Below, one piece after another: positions 34,699 to 48,189 of a stretch of 64,000 nucleotides of DNA. The notes under the pieces are model-generated. The model had not been told where the DNA came from and ran no database searches. It saw nothing but the letters and a program-made list of their open reading frames with translations. The stretch lies in contig JAGFBZ010000258.1 in the NCBI GenBank assembly GCA_018398805.1, positions 1,798,001 to 1,862,000 of the forward strand. The letters are read 5' to 3'. The DNA comes from Hirundichthys speculiger (taxonomy: Eukaryota > Chordata > Actinopteri > Beloniformes > Exocoetidae). The position numbers were made by a program, and so were the translations under genes. The number at the start of each line of letters is the position of its first letter. Position 1 is the stretch's first letter.

Positions 34699-36634
34699 GG
34701 GGAGAGTGGGGTATTGTAAGACATTGGGTAATGTGAGACACCCCCTGTATCTAAGCAACAGAACACACCTGTGGCCATTTGAGCAATTAATTTTCACGGT
34801 CCATCCATTTCACTGTGACCATGAAGAACATGGCTCCATTGTGCTGTGTTAAGTCAGGTGTTTTGTACAAAAATAGATTATTGGGATGTAAAACTACATT
34901 TTTTTGGTTTTCAACATAATCAACTCTGGTGCTAACGGTAATTGATTCAAGAGGATAAACTCATATCCCATATATTGTTGAACTATCGACTTTTAAAATG
35001 TTGTGACGATGCTAGCTAAAGATTAGCCTGAATTGCACAGAGAGGTTGTTTTTTTATTAAAAGAAAAAGTGGTGGGTTAAAGTGAGACAAATGCCATGGG
35101 GCTAAGCAAGACAGATGTTTTTTTTTGTTTGTTTTTTTTTTTTGTTTTTCATATCATAAGCAGTTTGAAAAATCCATCATGCCAAGGAAATACAACAGGA
35201 AGACAACCTAAGGCAAAACCTCCCTTGAAGAGATGGAAAGTGCAGCCACTGAGGTCATGAAGCGAAAGAAGCCTTTAAGAGGTATTTCAAGGGATCGAAA
35301 TATTGACAAGTCAAGCCTTCTGAGATTTATGAGGACAAAAAGAGAAGGGGGAAGTTAAAACAGTAACCTGGGGTGCAGTGGCTCAGGCAAAGAGAATTTT
35401 CACTGATGAGATGGAGGAAGAGCTTTCCAAACACCTGAAAGAACTTGCTGAATGGTTCCATGGCCTCTCTCCAGCTAAGTGCCTCACACTTGCATTTGAA
35501 TATGCAGAAAAAAACCATATCCTCATGCCTGCTAATTGGAAAGAAACACAGTGTGCAGGTAAGCCAGCATGTGCAAGACATCATATGATTTCATATGGTT
35601 ACTAAGGCTAATCTTCCCACAAAGCTAAATCTTATAATAATGGATTTTCTATAGGTCAATGATGGTTTTGCAGCTTCCTATCACACATCGCCATCTTTCT
35701 GTCCGAACTTCAGAAGCAACATCCCTTGGAAGAGCTACTGCCTTCAATAGAACGACTGTATGGGAGTTCTTTGATAACAAGGAACAGGTGAGAGAATTTT
35801 TCTGAATTTCACGCCCCTGGTACCATGCGCCTGGAGCTCAGCGAGACCTCTGAGCCACCAAGGCCAAGAATAGAGCGCTGAAATCGTATAGGCTCGCTCA
35901 GGGACCTGGGGTTCCCTCCCTGGAGGTAGTACTTTGACATGTAGCCTGTAATAATATAATGACCAGCTAGTGTAAGCATCTGCAGGCTGCAGCAGCAGCC
36001 TAATCTACAGATTGAACATTCTATTGATTTTGAACTCTGTTGGATTCAGGTTGTGACACAAAGAGGGAACATGCAAGTTGGTTCCATCACATCAGCTGAG
36101 GATGGGGAACTGGTAACTCTGGTATGTTTGTCTTTCCCAGAGAGGAGGGACCACGTGAAGAGAGCAACTCTTCATCTTTCCGTGCAACCTTCAGGGCTGG
36201 AATGTAGAAAACCTTGAATGGAGTGAGAGATGTCCTAATCTGAGTTCCCTTACTCTGAAAATGGTTCTTTGTCTCATTTAAATGGTGAATAAAACATTTT
36301 TTTTTATATATTTTGTTGTATTTGTGTTTGTTCAGAGTTACCTTCAGAGTGGAAAAAGTAAGTGGATCATTTTACCCCTACCAGGGTTACTTTACCCACT
36401 TGAAATCTGGGCTTTGTCTCAGTTTACCCCGTAGCTGGGGTAAAATGAGACACTTGACCACTTTTTTAAAACAATCATATTTTCACTGTCTTTAGTCCTG
36501 CAAACATTGTGATCATTTCCATTCTTAGGAAACATTCTAAATTAATGGGAAATGTGTTAATTTTAGAGATATATCAATTTAGCTTGCTTAGAGGGGGGAA
36601 TGTAATAACCGTCTCGCATTACCTCACTCTCCCC
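34699..36634 (+). mobile_element. pogo/Tigger-type transposon remnant
   Basis: The inverted ends GGGGAGAGTGGGGTA and (inward) GGGGAGAGTGAGGTA are flanked by TA on both sides (34697-34698, 36635-36636). Inside are ordered pieces of a Tigger/jerky-like transposase. The start is MPRKYNRKTT (about 35179) with an in-frame stop right after. KRIFTDEMEEELSKHL, WFHGLSPAKCLTLAFEYA and NWKETQCAG follow in 35378-35560. RHLSVRTSEATSLGRATAF and TTVWEFFDN are at about 35690-35780. A start-of-DDE piece, VGSITSAEDGELVTL, is at about 36075-36120. The catalytic core after this is missing, so the element is inactive. The end after 36120 is non-coding, with a secondary TTTACCCC/GGGGTAAA inverted motif. Confidence 0.85.
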
Positions 36635-37352
36635 TACTTGTTTACTAGTGAAATGATGGTCACAGCAATTCAAAGTCTACCTCTTGTCAAGTACAGTGAA
36701 AATTTACTGAAGCTCCAGCCATTTTATTAAGGATGCATGCAGAGGAAATTTTTTGTAGGACTGTGATACAAAATTATCACAGCATGTTTTTCTCATCAAC
36801 GAGCAAAAGCAATGATGGAGGACACTTGTGATAGTAACAACTATGTTGTTGTAAAGCAGAGGGATCCATTATTTGGTCCATTGAGTCTTCTTAAGTTTAA
36901 GAGTGTTTAGTCAGCTAAACTGCTGATGGTTTTTGAATTTGCTTTAGCCTATTTGCATACCATAGCCATCAAGAACACCACTATTCCAATAGCAGTCTGT
37001 GTCCTCCTGTCTACTGAAGTACATTTTCCTGAGTCAAACTTGCCAAGTACTGAGAAACGAACTTCTGTGTTCAATCTTACCTTCTTCCTGCTGCTCCGCA
37101 GACAATAAACTCAATTAAGTAGATGCAATATGAGTCTTGTTTTTGTTGTTGTTTGGTTTTGTTTTTTGGTTGTTTTTTGTTGTTGTTTTTTGTTTTTGCA
37201 GTAACAGTAATATTACCAAAATTTAGTTTTCATGTAGCTTCTGTAATTTACATTAGTCCTTTAATATTGCACTAAGTGCTACAGTATAACCAAAGAATGC
37301 TAATCACAATAGAAAACAAGACAATGACACCTTGTTGGTTTTCAGTCTCTAC

Positions 37353-37358
37353 TTTATT
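37353..37358 (-). terminator. Polyadenylation-type signal, copy B
   Basis: AATAAA on the minus strand with flanks conserved in copy A. If used, the 3' untranslated region would be about 1.8 kb. Nearer AATAAA-like sites exist, so this is only a candidate. Confidence 0.35.
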
Positions 37359-39182
37359 GTGGAATGATACAACATAGTGATAGATTTATGAAATAAAGTA
37401 AATACTTTAACAGTATGTGTCAATGCTTGTCCCGTTTTATTGCAGGGAACTTCACTGAGCTGTGACTGATTTATCTTTAATAACACCCACCATGAATGTA
37501 TTTTAATATGTCAAGTAAGAATTTACCATTTGGTTGTTTAACTGTGTATCAAAATCTCATGAATCTCTGGAGTGTTTTTTGTTTTGTTTTGCTTTTTTTA
37601 CATGATGATGGAGGTGTTTTCAGTAGACACAAAAAGAGAAAAACAAGTTAATTCGCTGTATTACCTGTATATTTTATGTAAATGCACAAACACAGATATG
37701 ACTGAATAATTTTACACTGACAAGGTTGCCTCATCCTAGAAATGCCCTCATAAATAATGTATCAATCACTGAGCAGAGCTGGAAAGCAAAAATAGTCACT
37801 ATCAAAATCAACATTAATGAAGGCCTAAGAATTTTCTTTAAAAAAAAAATTTAAAAATTGCCTGTACAAAAATGAACTTTCATTGTAGAACTGTTATAGG
37901 ATATCAACAGAAATATTAAAAATATATATATGTATATCAGGTCAGATTTAGTTTGGGGGGAAAAAACAAAAGCAAACACTGAAAAATTCTGTTCTTGAAT
38001 AACATCATTAATATTTTCTATTTTCTTAAAAAAATAAAGTATGTTCTAATGAAAACTTTAAGTACCCAGATTAATTTTTGTTTCACAAATTTGCATCTTT
38101 GACCAAAAATAAACAATTTCTCTTATTAGCTTGTAGAGTTTGTTGTCTGCATAAAATACAATTTAGTTTCAATCACCTGACTTGAACTGGACAATACATC
38201 ACTCCACAAAAGACAGATTGTGTGCAAACACTCATAAGAGAGGTTGGTGCAACAAACACCTTTACCTATAAAATACTTTATTAACTAATCTTCTGGCTAG
38301 TTAGCAAACAAATCAGTTTGCTTGCTAACAGTTAGCCAAATACTTTAAACTTTGATTTAACTGAACACTGATTGATTGCAGAAGGGAACAACATGTCATC
38401 TAACATGTGGTTGACATCAAAAGCTCCAAGATGTTTCACTTAATTTTGAGATTTTCAAAAACCAGGCGAATAGTTTTGGTGCTTAAGCCTAACAAAATGG
38501 TGACTGAATCATGTAACACAAAATGAAGACAAAATGCATAGCTCCACACATTATTCAAATTCCAGTCAAAAATATCTAAATTCTTTTGTTTTTCCCACCA
38601 AAGGCACAATGTCAGTAGCTGAAAGTTTTCGCTGAGTAAAAATATAAACCACCACACCGACACTAAAGATGTTCAAAATGCTCTGAAGTTATAGTTTTGT
38701 TGGTTAACCTTTTAGTAGCTTAAGTAGCTACATGTCTTCATGCAATTTAGGAGTGGTAGTATTTAGTTTAAGATGTAGCTTGTAACTCTGACTTTGTCAT
38801 ACAGAAGTATTTTCTAAATTTTCAAACTTGAAACATCTCTATCCACCTCAAATCTCCTCATTTTAACAGAGCTTTAGTTAGACACGGTGAGATTCTCCCC
38901 ATATACAACACATCCAATCAAATAATGCAAAAACTGAAAAGAAAGTTTGTTTACATATATTTTGATATATTTTGAAGAATACGAAGCTAGAAGAACTTGT
39001 GCCGGAAGTGAACATTTCCCGCAGCATGCCACTTAATATAATTCCTCTGTTTCACATGTTCCCCACATTATGTAGAAATGATATTCACAAAAGGTACATA
39101 AGAAGAGATTATGTTTTAACCAATGAATCCTTTGTTACAATGCAGAGGGTGAAGGTCAGAGGTCAGAGGTGGAGGATTAAAT

Positions 39183-42100
39183 TCAGTAACCCTTCATGGC
39201 GATGGAGGGTCCTCCTGCACTGTCATGACGTTTGACCTGATGGATCATGAGGATGGAGATCAGCAGACCCATGAGCTAGAAGGACAAGAGATGGAAACAG
39301 ATGAGAAACTACACAAACCAAACAACATGTTTGTGTCTAAAAAATGTTTACCAGAGACTGTAAGAGGTTAAATCAATACCTCAAACTAAAAAAATTAAAC
39401 ATAACATGCATTACAAGTAACAATCCAAAGAGCGTGTGACCGTTTTTTGAGTTGTCCCAACACATCAGGATTTCTGACAGAAAAAAAGGCAACTTGAGGG
39501 GTTGAGCAAACTCTGTTTCTAATGAGAATCTGTTATAACTTTTGATAATATCTTGAGCAATGCAGTTGAGGACATTGATAAACATTGACAGTAAAGGTTC
39601 AGTAAAGTTTTGCTTACTGCGATGGCAGCAAATCCAAAGAGGAAACCCATGGTAACCTTGAAGGCTATGTCAACAAACCAGAAGATGACAGTGCCGCAGG
39701 GCTGCAGAAGAGGAGAGTGGGAAAAATAAGCGGGGGTCAAAGACTGGAAACATGACAGGATGGGAAAAAAAGCTGTTTGAGTGATTGAATACCTGTGAAT
39801 AAATGCTCACTGGCCCTGATGATCCCTGTGGGAAAACAAGAACAAAATGTGGTGAACTTTACCCCTGAAAATAAATATATATAAAAGAGAACAGAAAGAG
39901 GCAAACTAGATGCCTGATCATAGTCATGGAATCAGTAGATCAATCATTTTATTACACTGTTTCGAAGGATTTTGGCTGAGCTAGAAATAAAAATGTTTCA
40001 GGCCCATATTTTCTACAATGATCACAATTGTTTTGTAATCATTAGTGACATTGCTTAAATAGTGTGGATGTCATATGCTTGTTGCAGTACAACACATAAT
40101 ATTTTTCTTTCAGTCTTTGGCCACTTGGGCAGATATTCCTGTAGTTAGGGAAAGGTTTGATTTTAGTTCATTAAACGTACCTGAGGTTTTCCTCTGCATT
40201 GAAATGAATTGCATTCACATGATTGAGGGATTTCTGCACCCCAGTCCTCGGCTTTATTTACTCCGCAGCACTGGGCCTGCAATCACATGACAGCATAACT
40301 TTTAGCAGGTAGAAAAACACATTAATAAATGGAATAAAAAATAAATAAATAGTCTTAAAGTTATATCACATAAACACAGACGCAACTTTTAGGTATCCTC
40401 AAAGGTTTTTAAGATTAAATGCCTCGTTTTTTTTGTTTGTTTTTTGTTTTTGTTTTTTTGTAATGTAATCGTTTGTAACGGATCCAAACTACAGTATTTT
40501 ATTGTATGCTTCCTTACAGATTTCTGAAATTCACTGAGGACCTCCCTCATGGTTGGATTATCCATGAAGACCTTGTCATATTCACTGGTAAAGTTCTCAA
40601 AGCCTTCTTTGACCTACATTGTGAGAAAGAACACCATGAGCGTACTGGCAGACAAAAAGAAATAAGATATTAGCATCAAGACACATTAAGAATGATGTGA
40701 TTGGCAAGGAACCTTCATGGAAGTGAAAGTTTCACAGAAGCTTAGTAGAAAAAAAAACCCATAAAAAACTCTCTTTTGACATTACAAATACCTCTTTTAC
40801 ATTCGATTCACTTCATCTATTAACAGATAGTGTGAAGATGGATCAATAAGAAGCTACAAAGATAGACTACCTTGTTCCTTATGACGACCACAACAATCCC
40901 ATAGATCAGCATGATGATCATTCCAGCCACCATGAAACCTGCAAACTGCAGATAAAATCATATGAGCAACGATCACAGAATAATGGCTTCTTACTTCACT
41001 GATAGACTTCCCCTTAACAGTGAGAGAAACCCCAGCAAAACTAAACACGTAATAAAAGTTTGTCCTCATGAGTCTTTTTCTGTGTATTACAGTGATTCTT
41101 GTACGTACTACTTTGAGTGCAAGGTCTTTCTCGGCACAGACGGCGTAGATACCCAGGCAGGGGATGCCGAGCATGCCGATGGCAAACACCCAAAGCCAGC
41201 TCAAGCTTGGGCCTCCAAATGTTGACATCTGCTCAGCCAGAAAGATAACACAGACACTGAATTTCTATAAAGCTGCAAGTGATGCATTAAACAAATGGTT
41301 AGCATTATTCTAAATTGTTTGTGACTCCATCTCTTAATGTTTTCACATCTGGAGTTACCGGATTTGCTAAAAGTACTGTGCATTAAGCAGGTTCTTGGCA
41401 TTGTTCACATTGTTCACATTTGTAAATGTATACACCCACTCAAGATGCACTTGGAAACATTTGGGCAAAGGATACATAACCCTGACGTGGACAGAGTTTG
41501 TTTGAATACTGTTGTTCTTATAAATAATAAAAAAGAAGAAGATGGTCTGAAAACTACCCCACACAGGACTGGATAGGATCACTTTTATAAGTGCAAATTA
41601 TATGACACACATGTTACATAACCGATCAAACAGGTAAATAAGATGGATGAACATTAGGCTCTGGGAGCCATGTTGCCTGGTTCGTTATCCAATTTTGTTG
41701 CACATGGAATTAATGGACAAACATGGAGGACCACAAATGTACAGATAATGAAATCACCAGTCCTGCATTTGCTCCACTTGTCAACAAGTGGGCTTTAAAG
41801 ACTAAGGATGCTTCCTGTGTGTTTACAGCTGGAACAGTCAGTAGTGGTCCCGGACAGCCAGTTTGCCGCATTCTAGCATCATCTCACTTTTTGGCAAGCC
41901 TGGTTTCATTCAGGAATGAATGGATGATTTGTAAAATGGGTCATTTGTATAAAGTTTGGAATTAGAATTGCCATATTTAGACAGATTAAGACAGCAGACC
42001 ATGTTTAGTTATCTGAATGTGGACAAGATGAGAAACTGGTTCCATTTTAGTTTCTTTACTTGGGCTCTTGTACTTAGTAATAGTCTGGGGGGCTAAGTTA

Positions 42101-44940
42101 TTTCCTCTCACCTGTTTTATTTGGGTTGTTATGTAGCCAAAATGGCTTTCTGGTATGCTGGCAGGTCACAGTACAACCATATCTTTTGGATGAGTCAATG
42201 CTTTGTGATGGGCTGCGTTTGTATCAAATTTCTGTTAAATCCTGGGGACTGGAGGATGAAAAGTCTGATTACTGGTTTTTGGAAAATGTCCAACCAAAAT
42301 GGAAAGTGAATTTGATTAGGTGACCGACCAGCCACGCTTTATTCAATAGAAGTCTGCGTTGCTGTGCATCAGCAGTCTGACCCACCCTATTTTTCTGGGG
42401 GCTCAGGTTGCTGAAAAGCTGAATGCCAGTGAGGAGGTGTCCCATGAGCTGCATATGTTCTGCATTAGGCAAAAAAAGGAGGGGCTGAAGACAGGAATCA
42501 GAGCCCCCACCACATCTGGATAGCTGCCCAGCTCTGTGTAAACAGTCCAAGTCCTTCGCCTTGACTTTTTTTTTACATCAGCTATTATGTCATTCAGTGT
42601 GCATTCTCTGCAGAATTGTACACATTGTGATCCAATAAACACACAAAAAAAGGTCTGTTCTCACAATGTTAACCAGCAGCTTCTGGTTTGTTTTAAAGCT
42701 TGAGAGTACCAACTCATAGCCCAAAGTTCTCTAAGCACTGTCTTTATGTAGATTTTGAGACTGGCTTACTTGAGTAAATCACACACACACACAAAATGTT
42801 TCAAATGTTGCTTAATATCTGACTCATTTCATCGTTCTGTCCAGTGTTCAGATTTAAGTTTTCAAATGATGGAAACAATATTTACATGTCGACACCAAAC
42901 CCTAGGGGGGAGGGAAGTTTGTTTTCTCCAGCGCTGTAGCAAATAAAGCTGATCTCAGAGTAGAGTTGGAGCTGATAGATGTTAGACGCTGCAGCAAACT
43001 AGTTTTTTTTTTTAAAGTAACAAAGAAGAAGTAGGAGTGAGGAATGCGTAGGATTGTTTCACTCTACTTTCTGGGCTGTTTACCGTGTACTCTGCGCTCA
43101 GCTCTCCCTCCACTGTGAAAATAGACATGAACATCTTCCAACTCCGTCATTGTTGTAAACATCATTCATAAAGTGACAGGATTGCACACACATTAAATTA
43201 TGGAGCGCTTTCAACAATGATGTTGTTTTTACCTGGAAGGTCAAGGCCGTGGCTCTCACTGCCGTGTATATCAAAAGGCATCCAATGATCTGGGGATAGA
43301 GGGTTAGAATATTGTAAAAATTTAACAAAATAAAAGCATCATGCTGAAATTAAAGGAAAAATAAAACCACATGACTTTACTTTCTGGCTTAACTTTCATT
43401 TTTGTCGAGGTTCTGATGTTATCCTTGTTTTTGGGATCTGTTTTGTTTCAGTTTGGTTGTTATTCATATTCTAGGTGTTTGTTTGTTCAAAGCCAGACAT
43501 TCCTCCGTGTTTTCATTGGTTCTCCTCCAGGACTGTTTCTTTGTTTATACTTGACATCTCAAAACTAACATCTCATGCAAAGACTTTTTAAGGATAGTTA
43601 ACATTCATTTACAGTTTCAGTGTCGTTTTAGTTGATTGCATGGTTCAGTCATAGGAAACCACATTTTTAGCAAAAAAAAACATAAAATAAAACTGGAAGA
43701 AATTTATGTCGAACGTAAAAATCTGGCGACTGCATTTAATTTTCTTTTTGGATGATGAGATATAAATTAATGAACTTAATACTCATCTAAACACTTAAAA
43801 CATGACAGTTATTCAAGATTTTCATTATTTCTCTTCCTGACACCATAAACAATATTTTACAGGCTCTTAAAAATGCTTTTAGAGTTAGTGGCTTATAGCT
43901 CTCCAGGTGTTGTTTCAACAAAGAGACACATGAGGGAGGAAGACGACCAAAACACAGAGTAGAAACTTCTGTTGAGCGTGATGCAGCTGAGAGCTGCAAA
44001 CACAAGCTCATACTGCAGACTCCACCCGCGTTGCTCTTTTATGAAAATAATCATCAGAACAATGTAATGAGATTAACATGTTTTTTGTTGTCATAATCAA
44101 GTGTTAAATTTTATCTAGCATTAACGAAAATAAAAAAGATGAGTATGAAAAAGAGAAAAAAATCCTACTTAAAAACTTTATTTCTTTTTTTCATTTTATT
44201 TTAATTTTTCTTCTTTTCTCTGCTGCTGTGCCCCCTTTGACGGGGATTTTTTTCCTCCTCTATTAATGCTTTTTCTTATTTGTTTTTTTTAAACCCTTCA
44301 GCTGCGTGAGAAGGGAAAGCTTGCACCTACAAAGCGCGGTCACATTTACTAGGGTGAAGATAATAGGTGGGCAGGCTGTAACAAGACTCCACTTTCTGGG
44401 GTTTTTTTTTTCTGTTATATGAACATCAACAATTGCCTACATCTGGACACAATTATTCTGTTTCAGAAAAAAAACACTTTGTTCAGGTAAAGTTTGACTA
44501 ATTAACCAGCATTTATTTAGTTCGATTCATGATATATGTACATGTTTTCAAATCTCAGATGTTAATCTATTAAAATTAAAGGTCTTATGTAATTCATGTC
44601 TCATTACTTGTGTGACTTTAAAAAAAAAAAATTTACTAGGTTTTTCTCCCTCGGGTTTTTTTCAGTCCTCAGCTCCTTTAGATTTTTTTTTTTTTTTTTT
44701 TAATCTAAAAGATCCAGCAATTTACAGTTTTTCACTTTGTTGAACCAGCATCTTCTTTTACAACACAATCCTCACTGATTTTTCTCTAAACCTGGAATGA
44801 AAAATCTACATGTGTAAATTAATCTGTTTTAATAAATTTAAACTGAATAATAATAAATCAGAAAAAGTGTTTTCACTTACCATAAACACCACATTGAAGA
44901 AGATGAAAAGGCACTTGAGGCATCCATTAATTTTCCCCAT
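39183..44940 (-). CDS. Tetraspanin (CD9/TSPAN8-like), nine exons
   Basis: The coding exons are 44940-44881, 43289-43233, 41228-41112, 40945-40871, 40613-40518, 40276-40181, 39825-39793, 39701-39618 and 39275-39183. Every border has AG/GT and every intron is phase 0. The sum is 711 nt, giving 236 residues, the usual tetraspanin size. The start MGKINGCLKC has the juxtamembrane cysteines (C7, C10) that tetraspanins palmitoylate, and GAAG before ATGG is a good start context. TM1 is about 12-32, TM2 48-70 (GIPCLGIYAVCAEKD follows the family), TM3 79-100 and TM4 194-218. The large outer loop (about 104-193) has one NFT glycosylation site (N110), CCG at 138-140, PQSC at 152-155, and C157, C162 and C180, which makes six cysteines. 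Tetraspanins are plasma-membrane or endosomal scaffold proteins that gather integrins and other partners. The exact orthologue cannot be named from sequence alone. Confidence 0.93.
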
Positions 44941-45110
44941 CTTCACTTTTTCTCCTTTAGATCTCAGGACCAGAAGCAATGTCTGTGCGCTACAGTAACT
45001 GTGTGCACTGTGAGAAGATGCTTGTGGGGAGTGTAAATGATGGGCAACATAGAGCTGTGACACACAGAGCAGATCTGCAACCAAACAGCAGAACCTACCG
45101 GAAACTTTCA
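44941..45110 (-). promoter_or_regulatory. Likely 5' UTR and core promoter of the tetraspanin
   Basis: It is similar along its length to 27309-27490 of the duplicate, more so than most intron sequence. CTGAGATCTAAAG precedes the start codon by about 30 bp on the minus strand. No TATA box is seen. An untranslated first exon further upstream cannot be excluded. Confidence 0.45.
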
Positions 45111-45402
45111 CCCACGTAAAGACGGGAAATGAAATTTGAATTAAAAAAAAAAAAAAAAGCAGTGATGCACGGACTTTTTTTATGCTTTAATAGATTCAGC
45201 TGCACAACTGGAAAAAAAAACACTGCAACTGTAAACTGAACTGAATTGAATATTCGTGTATTTAATACGAGGAGCATCAAAAATATAGAACATATTATTT
45301 TGTTTTTTAAAAAAGCACAATTCAGGGAAAAGTCTGCTGACACCATCTATTCTGCTTTAAACGGGACAAAGACATACATAAAGGGGAATCGAAGAACATT
45401 GT

Positions 45403-45480
45403 AGAAGAGCAGTGGAGACACTCAAGGACAAACTTTTTTGTTTTTTTAAGTTTGACCTTGAGTGTCTCCACTGCTCTTCT
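45403..45480. repeat. Long perfect-type hairpin, 33-bp arms
   Basis: Arms 45403-45435 and 45448-45480 are inverted copies with one mismatch and a 12-nt loop. The right arm is the edge of the repeat that continues to 46105. The site is about 460 bp upstream of the tetraspanin start codon. Confidence 0.93.
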
Positions 45481-46105
45481 CCCTTTCCTTCCCTTTCCTC
45501 CTCCCTTCTTCCTCCTCCAGCTCATTCCACAGTTAATTAGGAGCACCTTGTTTTACTGTAACTGTGCTCCATTTTCTTTCCTGTAGTTTGTTGTGCTGTT
45601 TTGCCTTTTTTCTCTTTTCTTTCTGTATGTTTGCAGGCCAGAGTTTCCTGAATTGCATGCTGACAGTTCCATCCTCTGTCCATCCCGTCGTTTACCTCCA
45701 CCTGTGTGTGTAGGTGTGTTCGGGTGCTGGTTGGTGTGGTGACCTGTGACCTGGTCCTCTGACCATCTCACCTCAGTGCTGTCTCTCTCTGTCCTGTCTC
45801 CCCTCTTTATTTCTTTCTTTACCCGACTGGCCTTCGGCAGGAAGGTCCCCCCATATAAGTCAGGTCCTGCTCAAGGTTTCTTCCTCAAAGTGAAGTTTTT
45901 CCTTCCCACTGTTTGGCTCTAAGGGTTTTTTCTCCCGCTGTGGGAGTTTTTTACTTGCCAGTATCCTTGATTTGGATTAAATAATATAATTTTAGTTAAG
46001 GATATTTGCTCAGGGGTCATGCTCTGGGTTTCTGTAAAGCACCTAGAGACAATTAACATTGTAACAGATGCTATACAAATAAAATTGAATTGAATTGAAT
46101 TGAGG
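45481..46105 (+). repeat. Interspersed retro-repeat with (GAATT)n tail
   Basis: It contains AGGTCCTGCTCAAGG, GAAGTTTTTCCTTCCCACTG and a closing GAATT pentamer array (46086-46103). It is the same family as 24506-24860 in the other orientation. Pyrimidine-rich sequence (45479-45520) precedes it. No open frame of note. Confidence 0.65.
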
Positions 46106-46543
46106 AAAAAAAAAGGAAATTCTTAGTGCTTCCTCTGCTGTTTTTGAGGTTTTTTTATATTTATGCAGCCAAAACAGCTTGGTCAAAGTTGGGAAAAGTC
46201 TGTGGTCATGTTTAAAAGAAGCCAACCACAGTCCCATCAATCCTGAGGCTCTGTGGTCATTACTCATGGCCACAAAAAGGTGCTCGTTTTGGTCAAGGGT
46301 GATATTTTGTTCGTGTGGACTCTTAAAGCTGGTTGGGATCTTGAGCTAACTTGAATCCAGTGACTGGAGTTGAACTTGAACTGTAGAGTTAATGTCAAGA
46401 TGAACTTGACTTTTCCAACTTGAATTTGAATTTGATCACCAGATGTCAGCCTCTCATCTCTTCCAGGGGGACATAGAGGCGCTTCAAGGGAATAACACAT
46501 TTAATCTCTTCCAACAATTCTTTCATAGGGAATGTAAAAATTC

Positions 46544-48189
46544 TCTTGGGGATCAATTAATTAATAAAAGCTCTTATTCTCCTCGTGTCTGCATAAATTG
46601 TTGTTTGGCTTTAAAAGGAGACGTTAATCCAACCGTGGATAATGATGGATCGGCAGTTGGTGCACTAGAATCTCATGTGAAAGGCTTCCTTTTGTGTTGA
46701 TAAGTGATGAAAGTGCTTGTTTCTTTGATACACTGGTGACTTACTTTTTCTTTTTGTCATAAATTTATGATTTTGTTCTTTGATGAGTAGCCTAAAGGCC
46801 TAAAGGCTTTTCAATACTTTTTTTTTTCACATTATTAGAGATAACTTGATTTATGGACATCTATGGTTTTATATCTTTTCATATGTGGATTACATGACTG
46901 CTAACAACACCTGGTGAAAATTTCATATCATCAGCATCTTTAGAAATATAATTACTGAGAAAAATGGTGACATGTTAAAAACTTATTTTACACACTGCAT
47001 CTACTTTAAAAAAATAATAATAATATTTTGACCCCATCACAAGTAAGAAAACAGAAAAGTGTAAGGAAATATGAATAAAGGCAGTTAGAGAAGTTAACAA
47101 AACAGGTTTTTATATGGATAATTGGAGCAGATGTTGCCTATCCAGTTAATCCAGTCAATCCCCAAGTGCCCTTTAGATTTGATTGAAGTGACCTTTAGTA
47201 TGTTTGAAGTGCAACATCCACATGTTGTAACAGATTTCAACGGTTTGGGGAGAGTAAAAGGCAATAGTGGGAGGAAGATAACAGTAAACAGTTATGTTAC
47301 TTTCTCTACACGCAGGGGTGTGTTTTGTCTAAGTGCTGTGGTTCTATAAAGCTTCCTGGAAAGCACCCCAAGGAAGAGACCACACCTCCTCATTGTGTGG
47401 ATGTTATGCCCATGAAACCTTAGCAAAAAAAAAAAAAAAAAAAAAAAGGAATGTGCTGCTTGTGTTCTGGTGTGGTGTGTGGTTCTGGTGTCTTAAATCA
47501 AGTTACTGAAGTAATGCCATTTTCACTTACCATATGTTGCATAACTCAAAGCCCCCAACTGGTGCCGGTGTTAAATTTCATTTCAGAGTTAAGGCTAAGA
47601 AAGAGTTAAATGGAAAAAAAAAAAAGAAAAATGTGGGCAGACAGAGGAGTGGTCTCAGAGCAAATGCAGATATCGCTGCACATCCCACCAGTCCTGCGGC
47701 TTGTAAAAACTCATGTGGTGAAGTGGTGTCATGTACACAGTGACATTGACACAGGAAGTTTTGGTTTGGAAAAGTTATTTAAAAAACAAACCAGCTTTAC
47801 CTGCAAAACATGTAAAGATTTTCATTATTTGGTCAGTTTTATGTCTTTCAACTGAACCTTCTTCTCATGTTAGAGCAAGATGGAGAAGACCATGGAGGGC
47901 ACAGAAAAATCAAAACAACAAAACAACAAAAATGTAAAAACATAGAAAGTTCAAGCTGACACATGAAACCAACCAGGAAAGCAGTTCAGGTAGCAAAAAG
48001 TGCAGATTTGACTCAGGATTTACATATCTGGGATATCTAAATGAAGAAATGGTTAAATTTCTAGGAAACCTGCTTAAGGAAGTTGTTACTTCCAGATATC
48101 AGAAAAGGTGTACACACTAAGTAATCTGGTGAGAAGGTTAGACCTTTCAAAACAAAAAAGAAAGCTGCAGAGAAGCAATGACTTATTAG
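46544..48189. other. Non-coding stretch
   Basis: No gene or clear transposon. There is a poly(A) run of about 22 at 47427-47448. The frames at 47534-47937 overlap one another in different phases and have no domain pattern. Confidence 0.45.

Larger units (their letters stand above)
37283..46543 (-). other. Duplicated block B (holds intact tetraspanin)
   Basis: This is the partner of block A (20850-28975), in the same orientation. Compared with A it keeps all nine exons. It has about 1.6 kb of extra DNA between the stop codon and the polyadenylation-type site (37500-39140) and carries its own repeat insertion upstream of the gene (45403-46105). Confidence 0.8.
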
